A stretch of DNA of 64,000 nucleotides from the NCBI RefSeq assembly GCF_019038465.1, contig NZ_JAFKRH010000015.1:186001-250000 (forward strand), in the 5' to 3' direction. Positions 35,104 to 43,750 of this stretch are shown piece after piece (position 1 is the stretch's first letter; the number at the start of each line of letters is the position of its first letter). A program made the position numbers and the translations under genes. The notes beneath the pieces are model-generated. The model was not told the origin of the DNA and made no database searches. It was given only the letters and a program-made list of their open reading frames with translations. Origin of the DNA: Synechococcus sp. CCY 0621. GTDB taxonomy: Bacteria; Cyanobacteriota; Cyanobacteriia; PCC-6307; Cyanobiaceae.

Positions 35104-36008
35104 ACCGCAAGGGACTCATCCTGGCGGGGGGCAGCGGCACGCGGCTGGCGCCCCTCACCACCGCTGTCAGCAAGCAGCTGGTGCCGGTGTACGACAAGCC
35201 GATGATCTACTACCCGCTCAGCACGCTGATGCTGGCGGGCATCCGCGAGGTGCTGGTGATCACCACCCCCACCGACCGTCCCGCCTTCGAGCGGCTGCTG
35301 GGGGATGGCGCGGCCTGGGGCATGGAGATCCGCTATGCGGTGCAGCCCAGCCCCGATGGCCTGGCCCAGGCGTTCCTGATCGGCGCCGATTTCCTTGACG
35401 GCGCCCCGGCGGCCCTGGTGCTGGGGGACAACCTGTTCCACGGCCATGACCTGATCCCCCAGCTGCAGGGGGCCAACGGCGAACGGCCGGGGGCAACGGT
35501 GTTTGCCTATCCGGTGAGCGACCCGGAGCGCTACGGGGTGGTGGAGTTCAGCGGTGACGGCCGGGTGCTGAGCATCGAGGAGAAGCCGGCCCAGCCGCGC
35601 AGCCGCTACGCCGTGACGGGCCTGTACTTCTACGACCACACGGTGGTGGAGCGGGCCCGGCAGGTGCGCCCCTCGCCGCGGGGGGAACTGGAGATCACCG
35701 ACCTCAACCAGCTCTACCTTGAGGAGGGACTGCTGCGGGTGGAGCTGATGGGTCGGGGCATGGCCTGGCTGGACACGGGCACCCCTGATTCCCTGCACGA
35801 AGCCGCCAGCTACATCCGCACCCTGGAGAAGCGTCAGGGCCTCAAGGTGGGCTGCCCCGAGGAGGTGGCCTGGCGCCTCGGCTGGATCGACCACGGCCAG
35901 CTGGAGCGCCTGGCCCTGCCCCTGAAGAAATCCGGCTACGGCGACTACCTGCTGCGCCTGCTGCAGGAGGCCGCCAGCGACCACCTGGCCCTGGAGCCCC
36001 AGCGATGA
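35100..36008 (+). CDS. rfbA: Glucose-1-phosphate thymidylyltransferase
   Basis: RfbA/RmlA makes dTDP-glucose, the entry to dTDP-rhamnose and other dTDP-6-deoxysugars. The 302-residue protein has [17 protein letters not shown], the [20 protein letters not shown] core, VLGDNLFHG and [16 protein letters not shown]. It overlaps ribH and rfbC by 4 bases on each side, so translation is coupled through the three genes. dTDP-glucose 4,6-dehydratase (rfbB) and rfbD are absent from the window and must lie elsewhere. Confidence 0.97.
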   Translation: MNRKGLILAGGSGTRLAPLTTAVSKQLVPVYDKPMIYYPLSTLMLAGIREVLVITTPTDRPAFERLLGDGAAWGMEIRYAVQPSPDGLAQAFLIGADFLDGAPAALVLGDNLFHGHDLIPQLQGANGERPGATVFAYPVSDPERYGVVEFSGDGRVLSIEEKPAQPRSRYAVTGLYFYDHTVVERARQVRPSPRGELEITDLNQLYLEEGLLRVELMGRGMAWLDTGTPDSLHEAASYIRTLEKRQGLKVGCPEEVAWRLGWIDHGQLERLALPLKKSGYGDYLLRLLQEAASDHLALEPQR

Positions 36009-36604
36009 ACGTGCAGTTCCTGGCCATCGAAGGCCCCCTGCTGCTCACCCCGGCGGTCTATGCCGACGAGCGGGGCTGGTTCAGCGAAAGCTGGAACCGG
36101 CGCCGCTTCGCCGATGCCCTCGGCAAGGCGGACGCCGACGCCCCGGAGTTCGTGCAGGACAATCACTCCCGCTCCCTGCAGGGGGTGTTGCGGGGCCTGC
36201 ATTTCCAGCGGCAGCCTCACGCCCAGGGCAAGCTCGTGCGTTGCACGCTGGGGGAGGTGTTCGATGTGGCCGTCGACCTGCGCCAGGACTCCGCCACCCT
36301 GGGCCACTGGGTGGGCGAGCGGCTCAGCGCCGAGAACCAGCACCAGCTCTGGGTGCCGGTGGGCTTCGCCCATGGCTTCCTCACCCTCAGCGCGGTGGCC
36401 GAGGTGCAGTACAAGACCGCTGGGTACTGGAGCCGGGAGTGCGAGCGCTCCCTGGCCTGGAACGACCCGGCCATCGGCATCGACTGGCCCCTGGGGGAGC
36501 TCCCAGAGCCCCACCAGCCCCTGCTGGCCCCCAAGGACGCCGCCGCCCCCGGTCTCGGGGCCCTGGCGGCCGCCGGGGATCTGTTCGCGCCCGACAACGT
36601 GTGA
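36005..36604 (+). CDS. rfbC: dTDP-4-dehydrorhamnose 3,5-epimerase
   Basis: RfbC/RmlC epimerises dTDP-4-keto-6-deoxyglucose on the way to dTDP-L-rhamnose. The 199-residue cupin has [14 protein letters not shown], the QDNHSRS motif, [19 protein letters not shown] with the catalytic His, and [13 protein letters not shown]. The ATG overlaps the rfbA stop. The product feeds rhamnose-containing surface glycans, consistent with the downstream polysaccharide island. Confidence 0.96.
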   Translation: MNVQFLAIEGPLLLTPAVYADERGWFSESWNRRRFADALGKADADAPEFVQDNHSRSLQGVLRGLHFQRQPHAQGKLVRCTLGEVFDVAVDLRQDSATLGHWVGERLSAENQHQLWVPVGFAHGFLTLSAVAEVQYKTAGYWSRECERSLAWNDPAIGIDWPLGELPEPHQPLLAPKDAAAPGLGALAAAGDLFAPDNV

Positions 36605-36690
36605 AGGATGGCTCCGGCGGCGGGCAGGGCCCCGCTCTGCATGGCAGGATCCCCCACGCTGCCTGATCCGGCCCCGAGCCTTCCTGCCCC

Positions 36691-36879
36691 ATGCAGATCC
36701 TCAATACCCTCACCGTTCTGGCCCTGGTGGTGATGTCCTTCGCCCTGATCGTGGCAGTGCCGGTGCTCTACGCGAGCACCGAGGACAGCGGCCGCTCCAA
36801 CCGCCTGATCCTGATCGGCGGCGCCGCCTGGGTGGCCCTGGTGCTGGTGAACTGGGGCATGAGCCTGCTGGTGGTGTGA
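36691..36879 (+). CDS. psbZ: Photosystem II protein PsbZ (Ycf9)
   Basis: The 62-residue protein has two membrane helices ([20 protein letters not shown] and [18 protein letters not shown]) joined by a short loop containing SGRSNR. This is the PsbZ family, a peripheral photosystem II subunit near CP43 that affects supercomplex stability and PsbK binding. It stands alone between rfbC and the sugar transferase on the same strand, 86 bases after rfbC, so it probably has its own promoter. Confidence 0.92.
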   Translation: MQILNTLTVLALVVMSFALIVAVPVLYASTEDSGRSNRLILIGGAAWVALVLVNWGMSLLVV

Positions 36880-36979
36880 AGCAGGGCCTCCCCGCAAGGC
36901 CGTGGCACCCTTGGGCCAACCCGGGCGTGAACCTGACGGCTGAGTTGAGTCACTGATACGACCATCCGGGTGGAGAAAC

Positions 36980-38083
36980 GTGTTCTTGCGCAAGCCGCGC
37001 AGCGTCCTGGCTCTCTGTGCGGTCCTTGACCTGGTTGGGGTTGCTGCCGGCGCAGCCCTGATGGATGCCTGTCTGGGTACGGATCTGTTGGAGGATCCCC
37101 AGTGGCTGGTGACGTTCGGCCTTGTCTACGTCCTGTTGAGTTGGCTGTTCGGCAGTTACACCCTGCTACGCCTGCCGCGCCTGAGTGGGGCTCAGGTGTT
37201 GATGCGGCTGGGGATGGCGGCCCTGGCCAGCACGCTGCTGGTGGTGCTCGCCTACTGGGCGCTCAGCCTTCCTCCCACCTTCACCCTGGGCCACCGTCGC
37301 ACCCAGGTACTGCTGTTGGCGTGGCTCAGCCTCTGGGCTCTGGCGACAAGGCTTGCCCTGCGCCGAATGGTCCGCCATCGCCAGCCCAGATTCCCAAGCC
37401 TGCTCGAGAAGATGGAATCCCAGCAGCAGCGCCTTCTGCCTGCCCTGCTGGCTGAGGAAGCCTTGACCCTGGAGGACCTGCCCTGGGCGGACGGTTTGAG
37501 TGTGCAGCGCCAGCTCAAGCGGGGCGCCGATGTTGCTGTGGCCTTGTTGCTGCTGTTGGCCGCCATGCCGCTGATGGCTCTGTCCGGGCTGCTGATCTGG
37601 CTGGAGGATCGGGGACCGGTGTTTTATGTGCAGGAGCGGAGCGGTTGGATGGGCCAAGTGTTTCGTCTCTATAAGCTGCGAACGATGCGTCTGGCCTCTC
37701 CAGATGTTCCCGCCACCTGGACCATCCAGGGGGACACGCGGATCACCCGAGTGGGATCTTTCCTGCGACGCGTGCGGCTGGATGAACTGCCCCAGCTCCT
37801 CAACGTGCTGCGGGGCGAAATGACTTTGATCGGACCGCGGCCGGAGCGTCCGGAGCTGGAGCATGACCTCGAGCAGCGGATTCCCCACTACCGCAAGCGT
37901 CACTGGATGCCGCCAGGCCTCAGCGGCTGGGCCCAGGTCTGTGCACCGTATGACGCCAGCGTGGAGGAGGCCGAACTCAAGCTCAGTTACGACCTCTACT
38001 ATCTGCGGCACTGGAGCACGGGGCTTGATCTTCTGATCCTGCTGAAGACGATCAAGACGGTACTCAAGGCGAGGGGGAGGTGA
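36980..38083 (+). CDS. Polyprenyl-phosphate sugar-1-phosphate transferase (bacterial sugar transferase)
   Basis: The 367-residue membrane protein starts the glycan assembly by moving a sugar phosphate from a nucleotide sugar onto undecaprenyl phosphate. An N-terminal half with four hydrophobic helices precedes the catalytic domain: KRGADVAVALLLLL, FYVQERSGWMGQVFRLYKLR, DELPQLLNVLRGEM, LIGPRPERPE and RKRHWMPPGLSGWAQV. The start is GTG at 36980 with GGAGAAAC just upstream. It is the last GC-rich gene before the composition drop and is followed by a terminator-like hairpin. The sugar (Gal, Glc or an N-acetyl sugar) cannot be told. Confidence 0.9.
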   Translation: MFLRKPRSVLALCAVLDLVGVAAGAALMDACLGTDLLEDPQWLVTFGLVYVLLSWLFGSYTLLRLPRLSGAQVLMRLGMAALASTLLVVLAYWALSLPPTFTLGHRRTQVLLLAWLSLWALATRLALRRMVRHRQPRFPSLLEKMESQQQRLLPALLAEEALTLEDLPWADGLSVQRQLKRGADVAVALLLLLAAMPLMALSGLLIWLEDRGPVFYVQERSGWMGQVFRLYKLRTMRLASPDVPATWTIQGDTRITRVGSFLRRVRLDELPQLLNVLRGEMTLIGPRPERPELEHDLEQRIPHYRKRHWMPPGLSGWAQVCAPYDASVEEAELKLSYDLYYLRHWSTGLDLLILLKTIKTVLKARGR

Positions 38084-38091
38084 TGACGGCG

Positions 38092-38118
38092 TCACGACTT
38101 TCGCCGAAAGTCTCGTGA
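38092..38118 (+). terminator. Terminator-like hairpin after the sugar transferase
   Basis: TCACGACTTTC, a GCC loop and GAAAGTCTCGTGA form an 11-bp stem with a two-base bulge, 8 bases after the stop codon at 38083. A short pyrimidine run (TTCTTCT) follows about 8 bases later, so the U-tract is weak. It also marks the point at which GC content falls. Confidence 0.55.
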
Positions 38119-38512
38119 AAGTGGATTCTTCTACTAGAGTCATATAGTGAGCGCTTTGTGTGATTGCAGTTTCTAGCACGAAGTATTCAGTTTGAGACTT
38201 CCTGTCCCGTCGGTCAATGCAATTGACTCATTTGGCATTCCGAGATCGGAATCAGCCTGATTCTAATCACTGATAGGGCCTAATGGATACAAGCATTCGC
38301 TCATCGAAAATGCCTTGCGGCCAGTAAGGAATGGAATTGTCAAGGCGTTCAGAACAGTTAGCAAGCTTTATTTCCTAGACTCCTGAAGAATCTGTGGGGT
38401 GCTCTGGTATCAGTAGGCGTCTGGGGAGAAGCCATGGGCTGTCGTTCTTTCAGGCGGTTGAATTGCAGAAGATGTTGCTAGCAGTGGCTCTGTGTAGGGG
38501 TGTTGCCAGTGT
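38119..38512. other. AT-richer intergenic region, no gene seen
   Basis: Nearly 400 bases separate the plus-strand sugar transferase from the minus-strand neuA-like gene. No ORF with coding character, tRNA or clear repeat was seen. Composition is much more AT-rich than everything upstream, so this is the left edge of the polysaccharide island. Because both flanking genes point toward it, it need not contain a promoter. Confidence 0.6.
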
Positions 38513-39247
38513 CTAATGAGCTTCACGACATATCCTCGGTAGAACCCATTCGCCTCGCGCCACTCTCATGCGGGCAATTTCCAGATCGAGTGGATAATTA
38601 ATGTCGAAGCCCTCCGCTTCAGATGTCAGAAATGGAACAATTAGATGTCCGGCGATTGAACCGGTTTCGGCATAGCAAGAAAAGCGAGCTATCTCGAGGC
38701 TGGCATTCTGTACATAAATCTCTGGCAGCGCGGCCATCTGCGAACTATGCCATGGTGTTCCATCCTGTTCAAAGGGAAGAAGCGGCGTCATGAAGGGGCC
38801 ATTCATTCTCCACATCTTGCCGGGATGAAGACTGGTTTTTTCAACGGCACGGATGGAATCGGCTCGAGAGTTGTCCTGCAGAATCGCCAGGGCACGACGG
38901 ATGGTGTCCGCTTGGCGGAATGGGCTGGTGGGACGCAGAATTGAAAAGTAGTCAATGGGTGCATCGACGAAGCAGGATTCGAAAAACCATCGCACCCAGC
39001 TGATGTCCGGTGAGTTGGACTGCGCTGTTGATGTGGGGCGCAGTTCAGCTACGGTGCCGCCATAGGAACGGGCGATGTCAGCATAGGTTGCGCTGTCGGT
39101 GATGCAGTGAACAGCATCGAAACAGCCGCTCTCGAGTGCCGCGGAGATGCTGTAGGACAACAGGGGATGCCCGGCCAGCTCAGCCACGTTCTTATCCGGC
39201 AGTCGGGTGGAGCCGCTGCGGGCAGGGATGAGGGCAATTCGCATCAT
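38513..39247 (-). CDS. NeuA-family cytidylyltransferase (CMP-nonulosonate synthetase)
   Basis: The 244-residue protein has the nucleotidyltransferase start RIALIPARSGSTRLPDKNVA, HPLLSYSI, the ILRPTSPFR motif and a C-terminal GFDINYPLDLEIA. These match CMP-N-acylneuraminate/CMP-KDN synthetases, which activate a nine-carbon keto-acid with CTP. It overlaps the HAD phosphatase gene by 4 bases and is last in an operon containing a NeuB synthase. It could also activate an eight-carbon acid such as Kdo, but KdsB sequences look different. Confidence 0.85.
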   Translation of the reverse strand: MMRIALIPARSGSTRLPDKNVAELAGHPLLSYSISAALESGCFDAVHCITDSATYADIARSYGGTVAELRPTSTAQSNSPDISWVRWFFESCFVDAPIDYFSILRPTSPFRQADTIRRALAILQDNSRADSIRAVEKTSLHPGKMWRMNGPFMTPLLPFEQDGTPWHSSQMAALPEIYVQNASLEIARFSCYAETGSIAGHLIVPFLTSEAEGFDINYPLDLEIARMRVARGEWVLPRICREAH

Positions 39248-39750
39248 GGGGCTGGAGAACTAGCCGACTCAATGGCGTCGCCGATGAGATCGCAGATCTC
39301 GCGGACGGCCCCCTGGCCCCCAGGGCGATCGGTGATGATCGCGGCATGCTTAAAGACGGAGGGGTACGCATCAGCAACGGTGAAAGCGATGCCGACAGAT
39401 CTCATGGCATCAATGTCGTTGATGTCGTTGCCGACGAAGGCGGCGTGCTCTAAAGCGATACCATGCTCGCCACACACCTTGGCAACGACTTCAGCCTTGT
39501 CTCCAACGGACTGATGCACAGGAAGTTGAAGTTTCTCGGCCCGGCGGCTCACAACTGGATTCACCTCAGTGGAGATGATGAACTGGATCAGCCCCAGCGA
39601 GCGAAGTCTAGAGATGCCGAATCCATCAAATCTGGAGCAACGAACGTACTCCACTCCATTGGAATCGACCAGAACATGATTATCAGTGAATACCCCGTCA
39701 AAGTCGTAGAAAATGATTTGAATGTTTCTGAGGTCAGGGTAGGAGACCAT
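39244..39750 (-). CDS. KdsC/YrbI-type HAD phosphatase
   Basis: The 168-residue protein is a cap-less HAD phosphatase: IIFYDFDGVFTDN (nucleophile Asp and acid Asp), RFDGFGISRLRSLGL, ISTEVNPVVSRRAEKL, the Lys of GDKAEVV, and FVGNDINDIDAM with the metal-binding Asp residues. KdsC relatives remove phosphate from 3-deoxy keto-acids (Kdo-8-P; KDN-9-P in Bacteroides). Placement between neuB- and neuA-like genes supports a nonulosonate-9-phosphate as the substrate. It ends in an ATGA overlap with the neuA-like gene. Confidence 0.88.
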   Translation of the reverse strand: MVSYPDLRNIQIIFYDFDGVFTDNHVLVDSNGVEYVRCSRFDGFGISRLRSLGLIQFIISTEVNPVVSRRAEKLQLPVHQSVGDKAEVVAKVCGEHGIALEHAAFVGNDINDIDAMRSVGIAFTVADAYPSVFKHAAIITDRPGGQGAVREICDLIGDAIESASSPAP

Positions 39751-39816
39751 GTTGTAGGAGCCAGGAACGACGAGGAGCGACAGACTCGGGCAACCAAAGT
39801 ATCGAAACTGGACTGC

Positions 39817-40857
39817 TTAGCCAGGGCCGGATAACTGCTCATAGCGAATGGGCATGCCCTGATCAATTGAAGCGATGGCTTTCTGACCGAGAATGGAGTT
39901 GCTTTCGCGCACAGGAATGTACGTCGTCTCGAAGATCTTGCCGGTGAGCTTGTCAAGCGTAATGACATCACCGGGGCTGAGTGGCACTCGCGCGGCCAAT
40001 GATTTCCCCAGCTTTTTGAACACAGGCTCGGTGCCCAGGCTTTCAGTTGGCTTGGGTGGCATCATTTCGGGAATGCGCTTGATGTCACGGGCGAATCGCC
40101 GGAAGCCATCGGGTTCCAGCGCAAAGCTATGGTCTGTTCCCTTCCACGAACGGTTGAGAGTCACGTGCTTCTCAAACACCCGTGCACCACACATGTATCC
40201 AACAGGACCACTAACGATTCCGTTAAAGTGGTCGGACAGTCCAATCGTGATCGTTGGGTAATCATTCAGAAAGCGCTCGATACGTTGCAATCCCAAATGA
40301 TTGTGGTCGCAGGGATACTCTGACACGCAATGCAGGAGAGCGATTTCGTCGTGGTAACGCAGAATGGTGTCAACACTGTTTCGAATCTGCTCATCGTTTG
40401 CTCCCCCAGTGCTTACCACGACGGGTATGCCGGTTTGGGCGATACGATCGATAAAAGGAAGATTCCCGATGTCGAAGGAGGCAATCTTCAGCAGGTCGAT
40501 CTGCAGGTCAACCAGCAGCTCAAGGCTGTACTCGTCAAACGGTGTCGACATGAACAGAGCCCCAGCTTCGCGGCACTTTGCGCGTAGAATTCGTTTCTCA
40601 TCGGGAGTCAGTTCAAGTTGCTCGCGATGCTCGCCGTAGGTGGGGCCGAACGCATTTTCACTATCGTATGGTTTATTGTAGGCGTCTTCAGAAAAAAGAT
40701 AGCGATTGTTTCTGGTCTGGAACTTAATGACATCAGCTCCGGCTGAGGCGAAGCGGTGAATGTATTCGAGCGCATTTTCAAGTTTGCCTTGGTGATTCTG
40801 TCCCACCTCGGCGATAATCAGAGACTGATGGGAAGACCTCAGATGTTTTAGCATCAT
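39817..40857 (-). CDS. NeuB-family N-acylneuraminate (or KDN-9-P) synthase
   Basis: The 346-residue protein has a TIM barrel (IIAEVGQNHQGKLENALEYI, ADVIKFQTR, FMSTPFDEYSLELL, LLKIASFDIGNLP, ALLHCVSEYPC, IGLSDHF) and EKHVTLNRSWKGTDH. A C-terminal antifreeze-like SAF domain (GKSLAARVPLSPGDVITLDKL) is also present. NeuB condenses phosphoenolpyruvate with a six-carbon acceptor (ManNAc, its 6-phosphate, or mannose-6-P) to give a nine-carbon keto-acid. The neighbouring phosphatase suggests that a phosphorylated acceptor is used. It follows the GT gene by 21 bases. Confidence 0.92.
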   Translation of the reverse strand: MMLKHLRSSHQSLIIAEVGQNHQGKLENALEYIHRFASAGADVIKFQTRNNRYLFSEDAYNKPYDSENAFGPTYGEHREQLELTPDEKRILRAKCREAGALFMSTPFDEYSLELLVDLQIDLLKIASFDIGNLPFIDRIAQTGIPVVVSTGGANDEQIRNSVDTILRYHDEIALLHCVSEYPCDHNHLGLQRIERFLNDYPTITIGLSDHFNGIVSGPVGYMCGARVFEKHVTLNRSWKGTDHSFALEPDGFRRFARDIKRIPEMMPPKPTESLGTEPVFKKLGKSLAARVPLSPGDVITLDKLTGKIFETTYIPVRESNSILGQKAIASIDQGMPIRYEQLSGPG

Positions 40858-40878
40858 GAAATATCGTTCAAATCCACT

Positions 40879-41997
40879 CTAACATGTGAAACTCTGCCAT
40901 TGGCTCAGCTGTTTGGAGAGTCTCTGCAGTTCGCTTCGGTTGGTTTGATGCATCCTCTCAAACACGGCCAGACGGCTTCTCCCATCTTCGGGCAGGGGCC
41001 AATCCCGACACAGATCAGACACGGAGCTCGTGTCCATCGGATCCACATAGCAGGCGGCATCATCCAGAATCTCCCGAAAGACAGGTATGTCGCTGCAGAT
41101 GATGCGGCAGTTCTCACTCAACGCCTCAATCAGTGGCAGTCCGAATCCTTCCACGAAAGACAATTGCCAGTAGTAAAGATTCATACGGTAGAGATTCACT
41201 AGCTCATCCTCTGAGAGCCTTTCCAGCACCTGTACTCCATGACTCAAGGGCCGAGCCAGTTCCTGTACAGCATTTGCATTGTCGGTAACGATGGTCAGCC
41301 GCCACCTGGAGTCTGTCTTCAAAAGCTTTCCAAAGGCAGCGAGGACTCCTGGTAGATTCTTGTTGGCGGTGTTGGCTGCAACGGTCAGGATCGAAAAATC
41401 AGAACGCTTCGCAAATTCGTCTTTCTCAATCTGGGAGTCTTCAACAATCTCCAGACGCTTTGAGGTTCCCTTTAGAAGATAGTAGAGGACGAAACTAGTG
41501 GCGGTGGGTCTGTTGCGAAGCTGGTCGACTCGATTTTTGTTGGTATAGGTGGTGACGAGCAATAAGTCTGCCCAGCGCAGGTTGGCAGCGACGATGAGCT
41601 TATAGTAAAGATATTGACTGAAGCGGTAAACAGTTGGCATGTCTTGCCAGTAGAGGTCATTGATGACCACAACATTGTGGGTACTACCGAAGACTCCGCA
41701 GGAACCGACAGAGATCACAATGTTGTCTGTTCTGCCGTTCCGCAGGAAATAGATCTGTCTGCTCAAGTAGCGACGCCAGAGCATCTGAGGCAGTTGTATG
41801 GAGCGAATGCTGACGTCACAGTCAGAGAGGCGCATGCGGAGATACGCAGCGTTGGAAGGCCCGCTGACCACGCACTCAATTGGAAACGGGAGGACTTGCA
41901 GGCTTAGGGACTTGGCCAGTTCAATGCCATACTGGAACGTCCCTTTCAGGTACCCGCCATCTTTGGCGTAGCTGAAATCAATGATCAGGTGCTGCAT
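40879..41997 (-). CDS. GT4-like glycosyltransferase
   Basis: The 372-residue protein begins MQHLIIDFSYAKDGGYLKGT, a typical GT-B first strand with glycine loop. The C-terminal half has ILTVAANTANKNLPGVLAAF, WRLTIVTDNANAVQ, the acidic motif VEGFGLPLIEALSENCRIIC and IPVFREILDDAACYVD. These features fit retaining GT1/GT4 family enzymes. It overlaps the upstream KpsS-like gene by 20 bases and precedes neuB, so it presumably builds the same glycan. Donor and acceptor unknown. Confidence 0.85.
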   Translation of the reverse strand: MQHLIIDFSYAKDGGYLKGTFQYGIELAKSLSLQVLPFPIECVVSGPSNAAYLRMRLSDCDVSIRSIQLPQMLWRRYLSRQIYFLRNGRTDNIVISVGSCGVFGSTHNVVVINDLYWQDMPTVYRFSQYLYYKLIVAANLRWADLLLVTTYTNKNRVDQLRNRPTATSFVLYYLLKGTSKRLEIVEDSQIEKDEFAKRSDFSILTVAANTANKNLPGVLAAFGKLLKTDSRWRLTIVTDNANAVQELARPLSHGVQVLERLSEDELVNLYRMNLYYWQLSFVEGFGLPLIEALSENCRIICSDIPVFREILDDAACYVDPMDTSSVSDLCRDWPLPEDGRSRLAVFERMHQTNRSELQRLSKQLSQWQSFTC

Positions 41998-43576
41998 GAA
42001 AGGGTGTCCCAATTGCAATGCCGTCCAAAATAGCCTTTTCGCCATTGCTGGCTTCGGATGCCGTGAGAAGTTCCCACTCGATCATGCGTCGCCTGAATAG
42101 GTGGAACGCATACCGTTCAGCACGTTCTTGATAGGGAAGAGTTCGATGCTCCAGCATGTCCTGCACCACCGTGGGCAGATCTTCGCCTCGTTGCAGATCA
42201 CGACCCACCTTTTTTCCCCGTAGGCAGGATTCACCGCAGATGAGTACGGGCTTGCCCAGATACGCGGCCTCCACAGCCGTCTTTGTGGCATACACCACCA
42301 CCAGATCACTGGCTTCCAGCAGTTGATAGGTACTGATGGGTTCGTCGGCCTCAATGATCGAGAGATTGGCGCAGCGGTGGGCGGTCTCCCGGAGAACTTC
42401 TGCAGATGTCGTTGCCGCTATCCTTCGGCCGGTTACTTCGGCGGGATGGATCCTCACCACGAACCGTGTACCAGGAAGTTTCTCTGCGCAACGACCGATG
42501 TCACGCAGCCAGCTTTGCATATCGGTGTAAGTGTTGGCGTTGAAGTGAGCCTGTGCGTCCCAGTCCACGTTCGTGAGGACGGAGACAAGCGGGCTACCTT
42601 GGTCGCCGGAAAACACAGGCGACTTTGACTCGGCGCCCCTGTGTACAAAGCTCACCCAGTCCTGAGTACCTGTCCGGCGTGATGTCATGTAGTTCTTCAG
42701 CCAGACGCGATCAGCAGCGCTGAGCACATGATTCTCCCATGTAGCGTTCGGTTCTTCAATGAGTTGGCGGTGATAGGTATCGCCGTGGCTCAAGAGAAGC
42801 GTATGACGACGATATCCCTTGTGCCAGGTGACAACTCGGACTCCGTGAGCATGGGCAGTGGCTACGATGACCCCCTGAGGGACATAGAGACCATGATTGA
42901 CAACAATAACTTCTGGGGTGTAGGTCTCCAGTATGGATTCCACTCGCAGAACGGTTTGGCAAGCGGCTTCCGCAAATCGACGAACGACTGAGGTGGGCAC
43001 TTGGCTGGGTTCGACAACCTTGCCATAGAAACGAATCAAGCCCGAGCGTACGTGTTCGCTGATTGGCACGCCGCGGAAGCTGGCCTCTTGCCCATGTAGA
43101 AATCCCTGAATCCACCCATCCATGTCTGCTTTATCCGCCTCATGCACATGTGCATATGTAAAGACTTGGAAATGGTGGCGGATATAGGCATTGAAGGATC
43201 CGGAACAGTAGGTGCAGGTGTGTCCTGGTCCCTTCTGAGCAAACTCCCGATCGCTAAGGAACCGCTCGCTCTCACATAGGGAACAGGCAGTCAGGCTACC
43301 CTCACATATAAGAAAAGCGACGGATGCTCCTTGTTTTTGAAGTCGAATACCCAGACATATATCTAGACTGGAGATATCTACGTTTCCAAGGGTCGAACAG
43401 GCAATCAGAATTCGCTTCTGCCCATAACTGCTGGAACCAGGCCTTTTTTCAGCCTTTGAGAAAAGAGTCAGGGCCCTGTGTGCACGACGTCTCAGGCGAA
43501 CCGGCAAAACCGTGCGACTCCATATGCTGCCGAACGCCGGCAATCGCTTGATCCGCTTCCGGATGCTAAACTTCAT
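41978..43576 (-). CDS. KpsS/KpsC-like capsule biosynthesis protein with Cys cluster
   Basis: The 532-residue protein has a basic N-terminus and a GT-B-like layout: KRILIACSTLGNVDISSLDI, then two paired cysteines (CSLCESERF and HTCTYCSG, about residues 97-130) that could bind zinc. It continues NHGLYVPQGVIVATAHAHGV, TWHKGYRRHTLLLSHGDTYH, EEPNATWEN, RFVVRIHPAEV and DLVVVYATKTAVEAAYLGKPVL. The C-terminal motifs resemble KpsS/KpsC-type Kdo transferases and polysaccharide phosphotransferases. It heads the minus-strand nonulosonate operon. A clear paralogue lies at 60884-63118. Confidence 0.75.
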   Translation of the reverse strand: MKFSIRKRIKRLPAFGSIWSRTVLPVRLRRRAHRALTLFSKAEKRPGSSSYGQKRILIACSTLGNVDISSLDICLGIRLQKQGASVAFLICEGSLTACSLCESERFLSDREFAQKGPGHTCTYCSGSFNAYIRHHFQVFTYAHVHEADKADMDGWIQGFLHGQEASFRGVPISEHVRSGLIRFYGKVVEPSQVPTSVVRRFAEAACQTVLRVESILETYTPEVIVVNHGLYVPQGVIVATAHAHGVRVVTWHKGYRRHTLLLSHGDTYHRQLIEEPNATWENHVLSAADRVWLKNYMTSRRTGTQDWVSFVHRGAESKSPVFSGDQGSPLVSVLTNVDWDAQAHFNANTYTDMQSWLRDIGRCAEKLPGTRFVVRIHPAEVTGRRIAATTSAEVLRETAHRCANLSIIEADEPISTYQLLEASDLVVVYATKTAVEAAYLGKPVLICGESCLRGKKVGRDLQRGEDLPTVVQDMLEHRTLPYQERAERYAFHLFRRRMIEWELLTASEASNGEKAILDGIAIGTPFHAAPDH

Positions 43577-43750
43577 TTGAAAAAACTAGCCATGCTTTAG
43601 AAGTTGAGATCACCACATCACCAAGACTCGCTGGAATCATCGCGGCTGACCGTGCTGGCTGATGTCACGGTGAAGATTCAACACTGATGAGTCTACTCCT
43701 TGGCTTAACCTTGTGCGGCATCTAGGTTTGCCTCGGTAGTCTTGTTTGCT

